64,000 nt of DNA, taken from positions 1-64,000 of the forward strand of contig JAENRP010000215.1 in NCBI GenBank assembly GCA_024741835.1, read 5' to 3'. The stretch comes from Diplocarpon mali. Taxonomy: Eukaryota > Ascomycota > Leotiomycetes > Helotiales > Drepanopezizaceae. Shown here one piece after another: positions 23,748-36,487 of the stretch. The translations under genes and the position numbers were made by a program. Numbering within the stretch: the first letter of the stretch is position 1; every line of letters starts with the position of its first letter. The notes under the pieces are model-generated. The model did not search any database and was not told the origin of the DNA. It saw only the letters and a list, made by a program, of their open reading frames with translations.

Positions 23748-26700
23748 TATAGTATATATAATCGCTCTAATATTCTATTAGTACTTCTTTAGATCTCCTC
23801 TCTACTCATTTTCATTAGCAGGCTTTAACTTATTATACTTTCCTTTAATTAGAGTACACTTTAGCTTAAAGTTAAGAGTATAAGTAGAAAGTCCTATTCG
23901 GTCTAGGATCTTTTTAATATACTACTATTAGTTTAACTAGAGTTCTTAAGTAGAACGGTTCCTTATAATACAGATGCTAAGGATCTTATAAATTCCCCTT
24001 AGATCCTTGGTATTAAAACGTTTTCGAATTGTTATAAAGAACTAATCTAATTAAGTAGTTGTTTTTATAGTTATAATAATATTATTAATATATAGTAGCA
24101 ACTTGATTCTACACTTAGTATAAGAAAATAAATAAGGGTCAGCTAGGCTTTAAACGAATCCTATTTCTACTAAAGTAGAGCTATATAAGAGGTTTTAATC
24201 ATAGGCTGATTATTTAAGCCTATAGATACTGCAGAGTATATAAAGAGAGTGGCTAGCGCATATAAGAATACTATTAGGTTAAGAGAGAAAAATCTATTCC
24301 TTTATAATCGCTTTAGTAAATATATTTTTAATATTATACTATTTGCATTTAAGATCCTTAGCGGCTACTATTATTATAAATATGCAAAGGGTATCTATGC
24401 AAACTATCGGCGCAAATGTATCGAAGTAGTCTTCTCTATACTATTAGAAGAAGCCCTTAGCTATAAGCCTTACCTTATAATATTCTAAGGTCCTATCTGT
24501 ATATATTTTAATTGTAAAGACCCACTTTATTAATACTAAGTTCATATCCTTTAGTATCGGTTCCTCTATCTATATACCATTTATAATAAGAGAGCTTATC
24601 TCCTTTTAAATTGCCTTACTTTATATTGCTTTATTTTCTAAATCGTTAATAGCTTTATTATACGTCTTTAGAAAAGAGATTTTTATTATTCCCTTAGCAA
24701 CTAAGAATATATTATCTTTATCGAAGCTCTATTGAAGTTCGAGCTTATAGATCCTATATACTATTATAGCCTAAATACGCTTAGACTTGCGTTTATTTAA
24801 AGTATCTTCCAGTTCTAAGTCTCTATTCCTTTTCAAAGACGTAGGTTCGGCTATAGGTTCTATAGGCTTATTATCTAAGGAACCGCTTTCTAATAGTAAA
24901 GGCTTATTATTACTTATACCTATTTTAGGAATATCCTTTACCTTAAGTACTTTAATTAAAGGGATGATAATATTAAAGTTATTCTATACTTTAGGTAGTT
25001 TGCAAATAATAGGAATAGTCTATTCGGCCTTTAGGCGATTAGCAGGTCGTTAATCAGCAGGTGCGCTTAATATACTTAAGCTTAAAAAGAGGGGTTATTA
25101 GTTCGGCTTAATAGTATTACTGTCAAGTGGTATACCTTGCGAATCTTTAAGTATATAAAGCTTTAAGGATAGCTCCCTTCTATTTCGAGATTTATTAAAC
25201 TCAACTATTAAAGATATAATTACTTACCCTAGGTCTAGCGTATATACTATCTATTGCTTTATTATCTATTTAATATATTTAATAAATATATACTCTTTAC
25301 TTTAGTCTATTAGCTTCTTCTTCTTTATACCTATAAGCTAGGACTTTAGGCTAATATAAGAGTAGCAGATACTTTTAAAGATATAGATATAGTCTAAGCT
25401 TAATTTCTATTTAAAATATACCTTATATAGTAATATTTAAGTGCTATTGACTATTAGTCTATTACTTATTCTATTTCGCAAGTATAGGTCTGCTTTAATC
25501 GCAAGGTCCTAGAATTCTAATAGTAAGTTAGCATCTTATAATAAAGTGTAATAGTTAGTCTCTACTTACTAGATGCTTCGCTTAGCAATGCTATTCTAAT
25601 AGGAACCTTTGTATATTATAATTAGTTTATAATAAACTTCTTATTTTGCCTATTTATTAAGCTTTGCCCTAATCTTTAATATATTATTAGACCTAATAGC
25701 TATTAGCTTTAACTAAGTCTAGCGTTCTTCTATTACTTTTTCAGTTTCTAGCTTTTCTATAAGCTTAAATTTAGTCTTAGTGCAAATAGTCTATATTTGC
25801 TAAATGGAATTATCTACTATTTAAGAAAACTAATTATTTCCTTTAATTAAGGTTATAAATAGTTTAATAGTATTAATAGATATTAGTGCTAATATCGAAT
25901 CTTTTTATAGATTAAGCTTAGTTTGCGTCCGATTTCGAAGTTTTATTAGCTTACAAATTTAGTATAATAGGCGATCCTTTAATACTTAGATCTTCCGTTT
26001 TAAGATTAAGACCTTATATAAGCCTTTCAATTTCTTTAGCCTTAGATATGCGAATCTTCTATATATTAGCTAATACTTTAATAGGCTTTCGGCTTTTAAT
26101 AGCTTTAATAGCCTATTATTAGTTGATACTTTATTATTAGCAGCTAGAAAGGACTAATAATAGCAGTTTAAGGTTTTGCCATTTTCTAATTGCGAGCCTA
26201 GCTTAGGAATCGTTTTTAATAAAATCGCAAGATCTACTTATAGTCCTGGCTTAAGAGTCGTCTTTAACAAATTCGCGAATTTCACTTATAGTCTTAGCTT
26301 AAGAGTCATTTCTATAAATTTCATTTGCGATCTTAGCCTAAGAGTTATTATTAGCGAATTTGCAAAATCTACTTATAGTTTTAGCTTAAGAGTCATTTCT
26401 ATTAAATTCACTTATAATCTTAGCTTAAGAGTCATCTTTAAAGATACCTTATAATCTACTTATAATCCTAGCTTAAGAGTTATTTTTGCAAATTTTACTT
26501 ATAATCCTAGCTTAAGAGTCTATCTATTCTCCTTATCCTTACTTAATTATATTAAGGCAAAGAGTGCACTTTCCTTAAAGGAATCTACTTATAGGTCTAG
26601 CTTAAGAGTTAATTTCTATAATATCACTTTTAAGATAATATAAAGTCTATCTTTGACTTTAGCCTTAAAGATTACTTTATAATTATTATTTATAAACTAT

Positions 26701-28136
26701 ATAAATTGATTATTAAAAACTCTTATATAATTCAACTTTATATAAATCTTATAGTTAAATAAAAGATTAATACTTAAGCTAAGCATAAGGAGAACATTTT
26801 ATAAAAGGAAAGAAACGCAAGTAATATTCATCTCTATTATACCTATTAAGTCTATATATAACCTTTTACTATTAACTTTAATAAAGCGCCTTTTTATTTT
26901 AATAAGCAGGCCTTTAAATAGGTAGGATTTATTAATTATATATATTATATAACTAGTATTACTATACTAATTGGATTTAAGGATCTTATAAAGATCGGCT
27001 TTTAAAATATAAGCATTTTTATTATAATTATCATTTAAATTATTAAAAGTGGATTTAGGTTTAGATAACCTACTATTATTATTAGAGGTATTTGCTAAAG
27101 TTTTGGCTAAATAGCCTTTTCCTTTGCCTTTCCTTAGTAGTTGCAGCCTTTAATAGGATAAGGGCAGTTTGCTTTTTAACTTTTGCTTTGATTACTTTTT
27201 AATATTAAAGCTAGCGATTATATCGATTAGTTGCCTTCTAACTTTACAATTAGTAATATTATAAGTACTATTATAGAAGTAGTATCTCCGATAAGCTTAA
27301 GGGCTTATCCTGCGCTCCTTCCTCTTCTTAGGCTTATTATTGCCCTATAATGCAGTATTTGCCGATTTAGAGCATCCTTTAAAGTCTTACTTGATAGTTC
27401 GAAGGAGGTCGATTTTCTTATAGATCTTAAAGTTGGGTTAGATAAAAAGAGATTATTTTATAATAGCGAACTTAAAAGGGAGGCTATTAAGTAGGAAACT
27501 AAAAAGCTGAGTTTTCTTAAAAGTCATAGCTATCCTAGGATCTATAGCTCTTACTCTCCTTTTTACTTTATATAGTATAGATTAAGTAGAGTTTATATTT
27601 ATATCTATATCCTTACTATCTTTATCTTTTCTATATTAAAATAAAGTGATCTGCTATAATAGATATTAGGTATTAAGGGCAGTTATATAAGAGTATTTTA
27701 CCTTTAAGGTATCCTATTTTATCTTTACATTATTATAAACTTAAATAAAATCTTAGTCTTTATTGCTTAAACCTCTATTAATCTTAAGCTTGCATTTGGC
27801 TAAGGCTAGCCTATACTCCTTTTCCTTTTCTATATTCAAAACCTGCCTTTAGGATTCTCGGTTATTATCTACTAAGGCTCTTAAGCTAAGCTTATTTAAT
27901 ATATTTAGCAAATCCTTAATAGTTATATTAGCTATTAAAGTAGAAGTAGACGAATTGGTAGAGGGAGTATAAAGGGCTATTCTTGCGTATTTAATAAGTG
28001 TCTTTTGAATTGCTATTTCAATGCCTTTACTCTTAAAGTAAAGCTTTAAATCGTCGAACTATTATTGCTAATTCTTTTAAGAGAGTTAAAGGTCTTTAGG
28101 TCTAGTATTTCAATTAGAATCAGAAGCTATTGCCAT
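23748..28136 (-). pseudogene. Copia-1D gag-pol, partial, RIP-inactivated
   Basis: On the minus strand the frame starts at the ATG at 28136-28134. It reads through gag (about 28130-27180), protease region (about 26960-26690), palindrome array (26609-26188), GAG-pre-integrase (about 26140-25900), integrase (to about 25270) and RT to the truncation point. Stops are at Gln positions as in the sister copies. Open stretches on the opposite strand (for example 24787-25053) are shadows of this frame. Confidence 0.85.
26188..26609 (-). repeat. Copia-1D array of 9 palindromic units
   Basis: On the plus strand the units end at 26210, 26258, 26306, 26345, 26393, 26432, 26480, 26519 and 26609. Spacings are 48, 48, 39, 48, 39, 48, 39 and 90 bp, the exact mirror of Copia-1B and C. 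Confidence 0.9.
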
Positions 28137-28534
28137 TTTAAATCGAATTGCGTTAAAATCAAATAAATTAAATAGTTAAGGGCACTCCTTCTATCGAAAA
28201 GTTAAAATAATTAAATAATAGGTATTATAGAAGTATTAAATAGGAAGGAAGTCCTCTTATCGAAAAGGGTTTTTAAGCTATAACGCAAGGAATTACACCT
28301 CTTATAAAATATAGTAAAGTAAGGAATCATACCTCTTATAGTACCAAAGGGTTATAGAGCAAGGAATCATACCTCTTGTAATATAGGTTGGCTAAATAGG
28401 GAATCATACCTCCTATTCGCCGATTGCTCGCCTTTTACTATAAGTCTTATTCAACTTCCTACTAATAGTTATAGCGCAAGTGCTTTCCAAGGGAAGTTAA
28501 TAATCTATTATCGGTCTAGCTAGGGCTTATAACC

Positions 28535-28729
28535 TATTAAGCTTAAGTGAGTTAGCGCAATAGGTAAAGGAGGCTTCTAGAGGTCGATGGTCGATATATT
28601 AATAAGAGTTAAGGAAGGAAGGTTACCCCTTTCTTCCCTATAGCTATATATATATTAATATCCTACTGACTAAGCAGTAGGGTCATATGATAATATATCA
28701 GAGTGATGGCTGTATCACCCATCTCAACA
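28535..28729 (-). repeat. Copia-1D 5' LTR
   Basis: 195-bp LTR in reverse. It preserves a perfect 7-bp inverted repeat, CCTACTG at 28661-28667 and CAGTAGG at 28674-28680. Reversed primer site GGCTTATAACC lies at 28524-28534. Confidence 0.9.
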
Positions 28730-29088
28730 AAGAGACAGCTTAGTGCATATATTAGACTACTAAGCGAGATTCCACCTACTCTTATAAGACTTAGCCTCCT
28801 TTAGAAGTCGATATAGATATGAAACAGCTAAAAATTCAGCTAATTAAAAAGATCACCCCCTTTAATAATAAGACCTCTTTAATATATAAGCAATAGTTAG
28901 CTTTAGTCTAAGACCGATTGCAAGTCAATGCCGACCTATATCCGAATGAGCGAGCTCGCTAAGCCCTTATTTAAGGATCTACCATAAGATAAGCCTAAAC
29001 GTACCTCAAACCCTAATACCTTTCGAAGACTAACCCCTTTCGAAACTATTAAGAAATAGTAGAACTATTAAGTAATTACTTTTTATCG
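28730..29088 (+). pseudogene. Gypsy-2 gag, N-terminal segment
   Basis: An open stretch reading KQLKIQLIKKITPFNNKTSL, then ALVQDRLQVNADLYPNE and YLSKTNPFRNYQEIVEL, which is the N-terminal Gag of a fungal Ty3/gypsy element. It begins at the end of Copia-1D and stops at 29088 where Copia-2a starts. The frame resumes at 36681. Few stops occur in this short piece. The 5' LTR of Gypsy-2 would lie left of the window beyond the D/A insertions. Confidence 0.7.
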
Positions 29089-29281
29089 TGCAGAATGGGC
29101 GGAGTCTCCACTTATTCTAGAGACCCTCTACGTGACTCCTGCTAAGTCATAGACTCTCCCTTTTCTTTCCGAAGTCTCTTTACCATATATATACTAGATA
29201 ATAATACAATTAATCATCTTTATCTATATTAGCAAGCCTCCTAAGCGACCTAATAAAGGCCCTCTAGCTAACCGCACTATA
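29089..29281 (+). repeat. Copia-2a 5' LTR
   Basis: 193-bp repeat, TGCAGAATGGGCGG to CCGCACTATA (ancestral ...CCACA). Third copy of the LTR, reversed, at 62570-62762. Confidence 0.9.
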
Positions 29282-29293
29282 GTTATAAGCCCT
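29282..29293 (+). other. Copia-2a primer binding site (half initiator-tRNA type)
   Basis: GTTATAAGCCCT directly after the LTR matches the complement of the initiator tRNA-Met anticodon arm with one G-to-A change, the same priming mode as Copia-1. Confidence 0.7.
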
Positions 29294-29307
29294 ATAAGCA
29301 TTTTAAT

Positions 29308-32300
29308 ATGCTTTCTCTTCGCATACAACCGGCTAGAGGGCCCTTTAAGCTCCTAACCGACTTTTCAAGTATTTATAATAACTTAAAGGACCTTTATTTT
29401 CAATTAACAAATCTCCAATTTCCAATCGAACCTTATTTGCAAACTTCATTTATATACCTAACCTTTTTCATTAGACTCTATTTAATATATCTAACTCTTT
29501 AAGCATCTCTAAGCCTCGCTTCAATACCTCTACCTCTTAAGTAAAGTAGTTTAGTAAATATATATTCTTCATTAAGCTCTATAATATTACTATTTTTGCC
29601 GATCTAAGACTCCTATTCAAGTCAATTATAAAGACTAAGCCTTAAGCTCCCTTTATATAAGAGCTTAAGGAACTAGAAACGGCTAACCTCCACATAGTAT
29701 ACGCAAGGTTGTATAAAAAGTATGCAGCGATTCCATTCAAATAGATTTACGCCCGCTTTCCCCTAGGAGACCTATTAAAGGCTCCTCCTTTATAGGCTTT
29801 ATATAAGGATATTAAGGATGAATATAAAATCCTAATAAAGGAGTACTATATTTATAAGGAGACTTAAAAGACCTAACGCAAATACTACGAACTACTCTTA
29901 AAATAGGTCTCTAAGACCGTTGATAGAACGCTCTTAGCTTCCGCGATAGCTTAAGTATAAATCCAAGCTAAGAAGCTCTTCTCCTTAATACTTAATAGAG
30001 ATACTCCTATAAGTGGAACCCCTACTAATGACCCGCATACCAATTTGGTAAACTAGCAACTCTTACTCTAAGGCCTAGTATCTATTTTAAAGTGTGATAT
30101 TGCGCCTTCTAATAAGGCTATTCAGTCTTAGACAAGGCTCTAATACTGCAATATACTACGCTAAGGTAAGACTAAGAGAACTAATACTTAATAGTAGATC
30201 TAAGAGTAGCAAGAGGCGTACTGCCTAGCAGAATAATACAATCTCCTTAAGATTAAAGGAAGACTAAGAGTTATTAACTTTTTAAACTTAATTGCAATAA
30301 AGATTAATCTAAGTTAGGCGACTTACCTAAAGGAGGAAATTATCACTAATAAGCAAATGGGAACCTTATATAAGCATAACCTAATATAGCTAAGCTGCGC
30401 CCTAGCAGGCATTAAATCTAATAGAGCGATCGATAATAAAGGGCTAGTAGTTTTTGCTACTTAAGAGTCTCTCTTAAATGCCGAAACCCCTTCGCAGGCT
30501 CTAGCAAGTAGCTCCTGAAATCGCTCTATAAGCTCTAGAAGGAAGATCAGGCCTAAGTGCCCTTATAGAGGCTTTAAAAATCACTATTAAAAGCCCTAGG
30601 ACTATTGGAAACTATTATATACTATAGACGGGCGTAAGGAAAATATAAAGGTTCTTCCCTTATAAGAGGAGGTCCTACGAATACAAAAGGCATTAAACGC
30701 AAGAGACTAGTTCAAGGGTCTTTAAGCATAGCTTAAGGAGAATGATATTGCGGTAATAGCGATTAATAAATTCAAGGGAAAGGCTTTAGCCTTTAAAGAG
30801 GATGGTTTAAGCAAAAGGAAGAACTTACTAGTCTTTATAGTAATAGATCCCTTTGCCTTTAACGCTTTTGAAGAATCGTTTAATATCTACTACCTCTTTA
30901 AGCTAAAACGCTACCTACTCTCCTTAAGTACGCTCCTTAACAATTACGCAGCTACTTATATTATTAATTTAAAGGATTTACTTATTATAGGCACCTTTAA
31001 GCCTTTTAGCGACTTATAGCAATATATTAAAGCAAGTACCTTAAGACTCCTAATCATTAGAAGAGGTAATAGATATATAGCAGACTCTCTTCTATAGTAT
31101 AACGGCTCTCCTATAAGGATAACGCTTTGCAATATTGCTATTATAAAGGAGTTTACTATTAATATTATCTTAAAAAGGCTTTTCGCAGATAAGGGTTTTT
31201 AATACTCTAGGGTAGACCTTACTTTGCGCTCTAGGAGCATTAGAGACTCTATAAAGCGAGCTTAATTAAAGCGTTGCTATAATCTCGTTTTCTTTAAATA
31301 TAAGCCTATTAACTATTTAGATCTTTTAAATATACTTTAATATAACTTCTCTACCTTAATAACATTCCCTATAGCTAAGACAATACTTTATAATAGGTTC
31401 TAGTCTAGCTATACACCTACTAAGGTGCAGGATAATAACGCATATACTTAGCACCTTTGCGCTAGCCACTTAGGTGCAAAGGCTCTTTAAGCGCTAATCA
31501 AGTGCGCTAAGGGAGTGAAGATTAGGGGAATATAAAGGCTAGAGTGCCCTATATATGCAGTAGCGTCTGCTAAGCAAGTTATTTCTTATACTACTTTTAA
31601 GAACCGATCTTTAAGGCCCTTCTTTAGGATCTCCTAGGATCTCTTTAACTTTTTAAACAACTTATATAATAATTGCTTATAGGTTCTTTTAATTAAGGAT
31701 AAATATAGTAGTATACTTTGAACGTTCCTATTAAGATTAAAGGGCAAAGATATAGTTATAGAGGTCCTTTAGGCCTTTAAAGTATAGGTAAAACGCTAAT
31801 ATAGGCTTTTAATTTATAAGATTAAGTAAGATAATAATACTTTAGTGATCTCCTTAAGGGAAGACTCTCTTATAAAGTACTAAAGATAGGTAAAAGAGAA
31901 GGGAATTGATTTAAAGCTTACTCCTACCTATATATATTAACCTAATAGAGGCGCAGAGCGAGTAAGAAGGGAGTTAATTAAACGCTCTATTAAAATGAGG
32001 ATTTACGCTAGGCTTTTAGCAAGCCTTTGGCCAGAGGTTATAAAGGCTACTATATACCTTTATAATATCTCCTTACTCGCTAAGAAGAAGATGATCTTAT
32101 TAAGCGAGGCTCTCTATAGTTGGTTTAAGTAGTATTTTCGATTTTATAAGCCGCTGCTTATTAAGTAGATAATAGCAAGCTTAAAGCCTAACTAGAGTCA
32201 TATTTATATATATAGCGCTTGCGTATATCCTTTAATTAAGGAGAAAGAGGTAGAGAGGGACCGCCGAACCTTTAAAATTGAACTATAAAGGTACTTAGGT

Positions 32301-34995
32301 TACTTAATTAGATATATTACCTTTAATATTTATAGAATTTAAGTTCCTATACTTTAATAAGTAATAATAACTTATAATATTAAATTCGATAAGTCTCTCT
32401 TTTATAATCCAAAAGCTAAGCGCGCAAACCCTATATCGTATTAGGAACTTAAGACAACCTTCCAATTGATTAAAGAGGGAGAAGGAGCTTAAGACGCTAA
32501 GTTCGAAGGCATTTTCAAAGAATCGGAGCTTATTATAAGGCCGAATGCAATTGCTATAGAAGAAGCTACTATATAAAAAGAGCCTATATTATAGACTAAC
32601 GCTACTTTATAGCCTTTAACTAATAATATAAAAGGCCTTAACTTAAATCTAAATTCTTTAAAAGACCCGCTTAGAAACTCAAGGGTAAAAGTAAGCGAAC
32701 TAAAAGCCACTTCGCCAGTCTTTAAAAAGGCAAATAGCAACTAGAGCTTAAGGGTGATAATTCCTTATAAAGGCCCTACTAAAGAAGGAACTATAAACGA
32801 CTTTAAGAGAGTCTCTAAAGACGAGTTTTATAAGGCAATCGGCAGATCTCTAGCTGCTATTTTATATAAGAATAGAAATAGCTTAAGGGCTTTAAGATAA
32901 AATCTTCGATTATAAAGGCAGGCCTTAATAAACTCTAATAGAAGGCTAGAGGCACTATTACTAAGATCTAGGAGGAGCTTTAATAGTCTTATAAGAAGCG
33001 ACCTAGTAAAAGGAATAGGCCTTAATAATATAATACCTTAAGTTGTAATACTAGCTTAAAGACTATAGGCTTAAGAGATAGAATTACCTAAACTCTTAAA
33101 GGAACCTTTAGTAATAATAAAAATAGAAGAGAAGACTTATAGAAAAAAGCGCAAGGAGGAACTCCCTTTTCCTAAGCAAAAGAGGATAAGACGCTTAAGC
33201 GTTAAGCAATAGGAGACTTTAAAAGTATATACTACTACTTTAAAGTATATATTCTTTTAAAGTAATATTAATTTACCTTACTCCTTATATACGCAAGAGT
33301 TTGTATTAACCTTTTAAGTAAATAAATAGATAAGGGAGGATAAGAAGGACTATTTAACAGTTTATATAATTATTAAAGCTATAGTTAATAGTTAGGCAAA
33401 GGATAGAGCGCAGTTTCCTAACCGCCTATAGTACTAAGGCTCTTTACTAAAGCCTTTAAAAGGATGGCTAGATTTAGAAAAGCACCCTTTTAGCAAACGA
33501 TTTAAAGAAGGAAGGCGCTAGGAGATTAGGAATTTAGAATCTTAGAGTTGCTAGAGAATTATATAAAAGGATTACTCAAAACCCTTGCCAATACTATTAA
33601 AATAAGTTTTTACCTATAAAGTCAATAGCTTTAGCAAGCTTTTAAAGTGCCAATTATAGCTAGTTGTATAAAGGGATCTTTAAGATAAAGCTTCAATTTT
33701 CTCAACCTATATAGCCACGCTTATAGCAAGGTCTTTTAGGATACTAATAGCGCTTATCGCATACTTCGATATAGAAGTAAAGCAGTTTAACGTTATAACG
33801 CATTTGTTAACGCTTTTAAAGACCTAAGGAGTACTCTAGTCATATGCTTCCTACTAGATGGCTTTAAGCGCTTTAGTATAGTAGTAGAACTGGACTGCGC
33901 GCTTTATAAGCTGAAAGACTCTCTAGCGCTATAATATAGGAACTTCGCAAAAACGCTTAAGGGCCTTTAACTCAAGCTACTAAGCGAGGAGCCTTGTATT
34001 TTCATAATAAAGGATCGTATAGTCTTTATAGCGTTTTATATTAATAATATTCAAGTATTATATAAGGCCTTTAACTTAGATCAAGCGACTTGTTTAATTA
34101 AAGACTTAAAGAGGGCATACAAACTTACTATTATAAGAGATATCTCTTAGTTCCTTAGAATAAGGATTATTTAAAATAAGAAAGTAAAGAGGATCTCCTT
34201 AATTTATAATACTTATATTAAGAAGATCGCTCAAAAGTTTAAAGCTAATATAAGAAGAGTACCTAGTACTCTATTATTAAAGAAGGAGTTTATTAAGAAC
34301 TTAGGGTAAGCTTCTTTAAAAAAGGTAAAGGAGTATTAAGAGAAAATAAGCTCTATTTTCTATATAGCGATTATAATACGCTTAAACGTTACATTTGCAG
34401 CCTTCTAACTATCTTTCTTCCTAACTAATCCAAGCTCTAAGCACCTCTTAGCTGCGGACTGGACGCTTTAATACCTATATAATACGCGCTTCTTAGGAAT
34501 TGCCTATAGCTTTAAGGCTAAGGAATACCAATTGGTCGCATCTTTAAATACTTCTTTTAAAGATAACTAAGAGACTTGCAGATCCTCTTAAGGATATATC
34601 TTCTTCTTATTTAAAGGACCGATTATTTAGAAAGCGAATCGCTAAGCAACTATTACGCTCTCTTTTATTAAAGTAGAACTCTATAGTATAGTTTCTATTA
34701 TAAAAGAGATAATAGCTATAAAACGCCTCTTTAAGGAGATTCGCATAGACTCCCTCTTTAAATAGAATATATATTGCAATAATTAATAGATAATTCGGCT
34801 AATTATTATAAAGAATAAGAAGATTAAGACAAGCCTTTAATATATTGAAATTAGCAATATATAAATCTATTAAGAGTACTAAAGAGGAAGCTTCTAGATA
34901 ATCTACCTCCCTATTAAGGAGATATACGCAGATAGGCTTACTAAGAACTTAGACTGCCAGAAGTTTAAGAGCTTTATTCGTTTATTAAACCTTTA
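29308..34995 (+). pseudogene. Copia-2a gag-pol polyprotein, RIP-inactivated and frameshifted
   Basis: Starts at the ATG at 29308 (MLSLRIQPARGP). Gag spans to about 30650. A protease-like region at about 30880-31200 reads NNYAATYIINLKDLL. Zinc/integrase follow at about 31420-32400 (CASHLGAKAL, then HPTYIYQPN-like TPTYIYQPNRGAERV). A long linker (to about 33200) precedes the RT at 33400-34300, with the box FYINNI near 34034-34048 in place of YVDD. RNase H is about 34490-34995 (ETCRSSQGY, VELYSIV, ADRLTKNL). The RT frame shifts by one between about 33800 and 33850, an indel in addition to the RIP-type stops. Dead element. Confidence 0.87.
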
Positions 34996-36487
34996 AAGCT
35001 TTTAAATAATCATTTAGCAACTTATACTTATTAGTAAGTAATTACTTATTATTAAGAGACTTATATTTATAAGCTCTTACTCTCTTATAGTTACATTTAT
35101 TTATTTTCTTTTATAAAGCGCATTACAAAAGCTTCTCCTTTTTTAAAAATATAAAATAGGTAATATTCTTAAGCTGCTATTATAAGGCGCAACCCTCTTT
35201 TAGATTCTCTTAGCTAAAGTCAAAAGCTAAGACGCTATAGCTAAGAGCTTTGTATAGATCTCCTTTTAAAAGAGGCCTACTAGCACTCCCTTGGCTAAAG
35301 GCCTGCTGGCAAATATACTAGCAATAGTAGGGGCAAAGGCAAAGGGTGCAGCAGGGGCGATAGAAGCGAAGGTAGCAAGGGCGGCGGTAAGGATAGGCGC
35401 GGCGATAGCAGGGGCTAGGGAGATAAATAGGAAGACTATAGCAGTAGCTGCGATAGCAAAGGCAAAGGGGATAAGAGCGGCAGTAGTAATAAGGGCAAAC
35501 GGGTCTAAGTCAGAAGGGCTAGGAGCAAATAGGAATAGTACGCTAAAAGCAAGGGAGGTAGTAATACTACTACTTATAAGAGTAGTAGGCCCTTTTAGCA
35601 CTAGGGTCTAATTGCTCCTATCTTTTAAAATTAGCCTAGAACTTAATAAGACTTGATAAATATACTATAAAAGCTTTAAAGCGCACCCTTTACTATATTA
35701 AGTAATAGTACTACCTCCTTTTTAAAGGCGCCGCAGGCGCGGGCCGATATAATAGCCTTTTAAAAGGCAAGGAGAGGTCTGCTGGCCTACTAGTAGCTAT
35801 TGCTTAATATTATATAATAAACGCAACGCGTACTAAAGGTGCTATTAAAGTACTAATAATTGAAATTGCTAATACTCTTATATGCGATATAACACATACA
35901 CGCGTTATTGCGCTCTATTATAGGCTTAAGCATATAGCGCATAGTAGGGGCAGGGCTCTTAAGTAGCAGCAGCAGCGGTAGGGGCGGCGGCGGCAATAGG
36001 GGTAATAGTAGCAGCGGCTTATTACTTAGCAGGCGCTAGGACGATCGCGCCAGGGTTATAGCTCTTAAAAGAGCGCTAGCAACTTAGCGTAAAGTTAGTA
36101 TAACGCAAGATATAAGGACTCTAAGGGTCTTACTTTACAAAGGCGGCTAGGGCTATAATAAGTAGGAGTTCCTTTTATATTTAAAAATTATTAATATAAA
36201 GATAATATTTTTAAATAATAAAGGAGGGTTATTTTTAAAAGAAGGGAAGGAGAACCTCTGCGATAGAAATACTTTATAGGAAGCCTAATAGAGCACTAGC
36301 GTAGAATCGCGAAGATTCTTAAGCGCGCTTATTACTTATAGTAACCCTTCTTATTTTAAAAGGAATAACCTTTAAAAGGGTAGTATATAAGATAGAGCCT
36401 CTTTTCCTTATAATTGCCATTCTTTCTTTTATTTTAACTATATAGCTAAGCGATTCTAAGAGCATTGCCTAACTAAGGGGTATATTA
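34996..36487 (+). other. Copia-2a long 3' region with Ala-rich double-strand open stretch
   Basis: About 1.5 kb between RNase H and the 3' LTR, GC-richer in patches (35290-35560 and 35940-36020 with GCG/GCA triplets). Both strands are open across the first patch: plus 35291-35611 (106 codons, Ala/Gly/Ile-rich) and minus 35266-35601 (111 codons, hydrophobic, Ala/Ser/Phe-rich). The minus-strand frame recurs in Copia-2b at 63646-63954 with the same start (ML.GP.TL.SSS) and APTIAS.FASRPLAKGV near its end. Coding status is unknown. The purine tract AACTAAGGGG lies near 36470-36480. Confidence 0.55.

Larger units (their letters stand above)
23748..28729 (-). mobile_element. Copia-1D, 3'-interrupted copia element on the minus strand
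   Basis: Reverse copy of Copia-1 from its 5' LTR (28535-28729) through the leader (with AGGTATGATTCC units near 28270-28410), gag, protease, array, integrase and part of the RT. It stops at 23748 where Copia-1A begins, so roughly 1.2 kb of 3' sequence is displaced to the left of the window. Its right flank (28730) is in the Gypsy-2 gag leader, so D is probably inserted into Gypsy-2. Confidence 0.88.

Noticed and set aside
24787..25053. Open stretch of 83-102 codons (SKSLFLFKDVGSAIGSIG-like) seen five times
   Set aside because: It is antisense to the Copia-1 pol linker between integrase and RT in every copy (also 3811-4119, 14221-14472, 21301-21537, 55133-55384). It has no CAA/CAG/TGG-derived stops simply because it is on the complementary strand.
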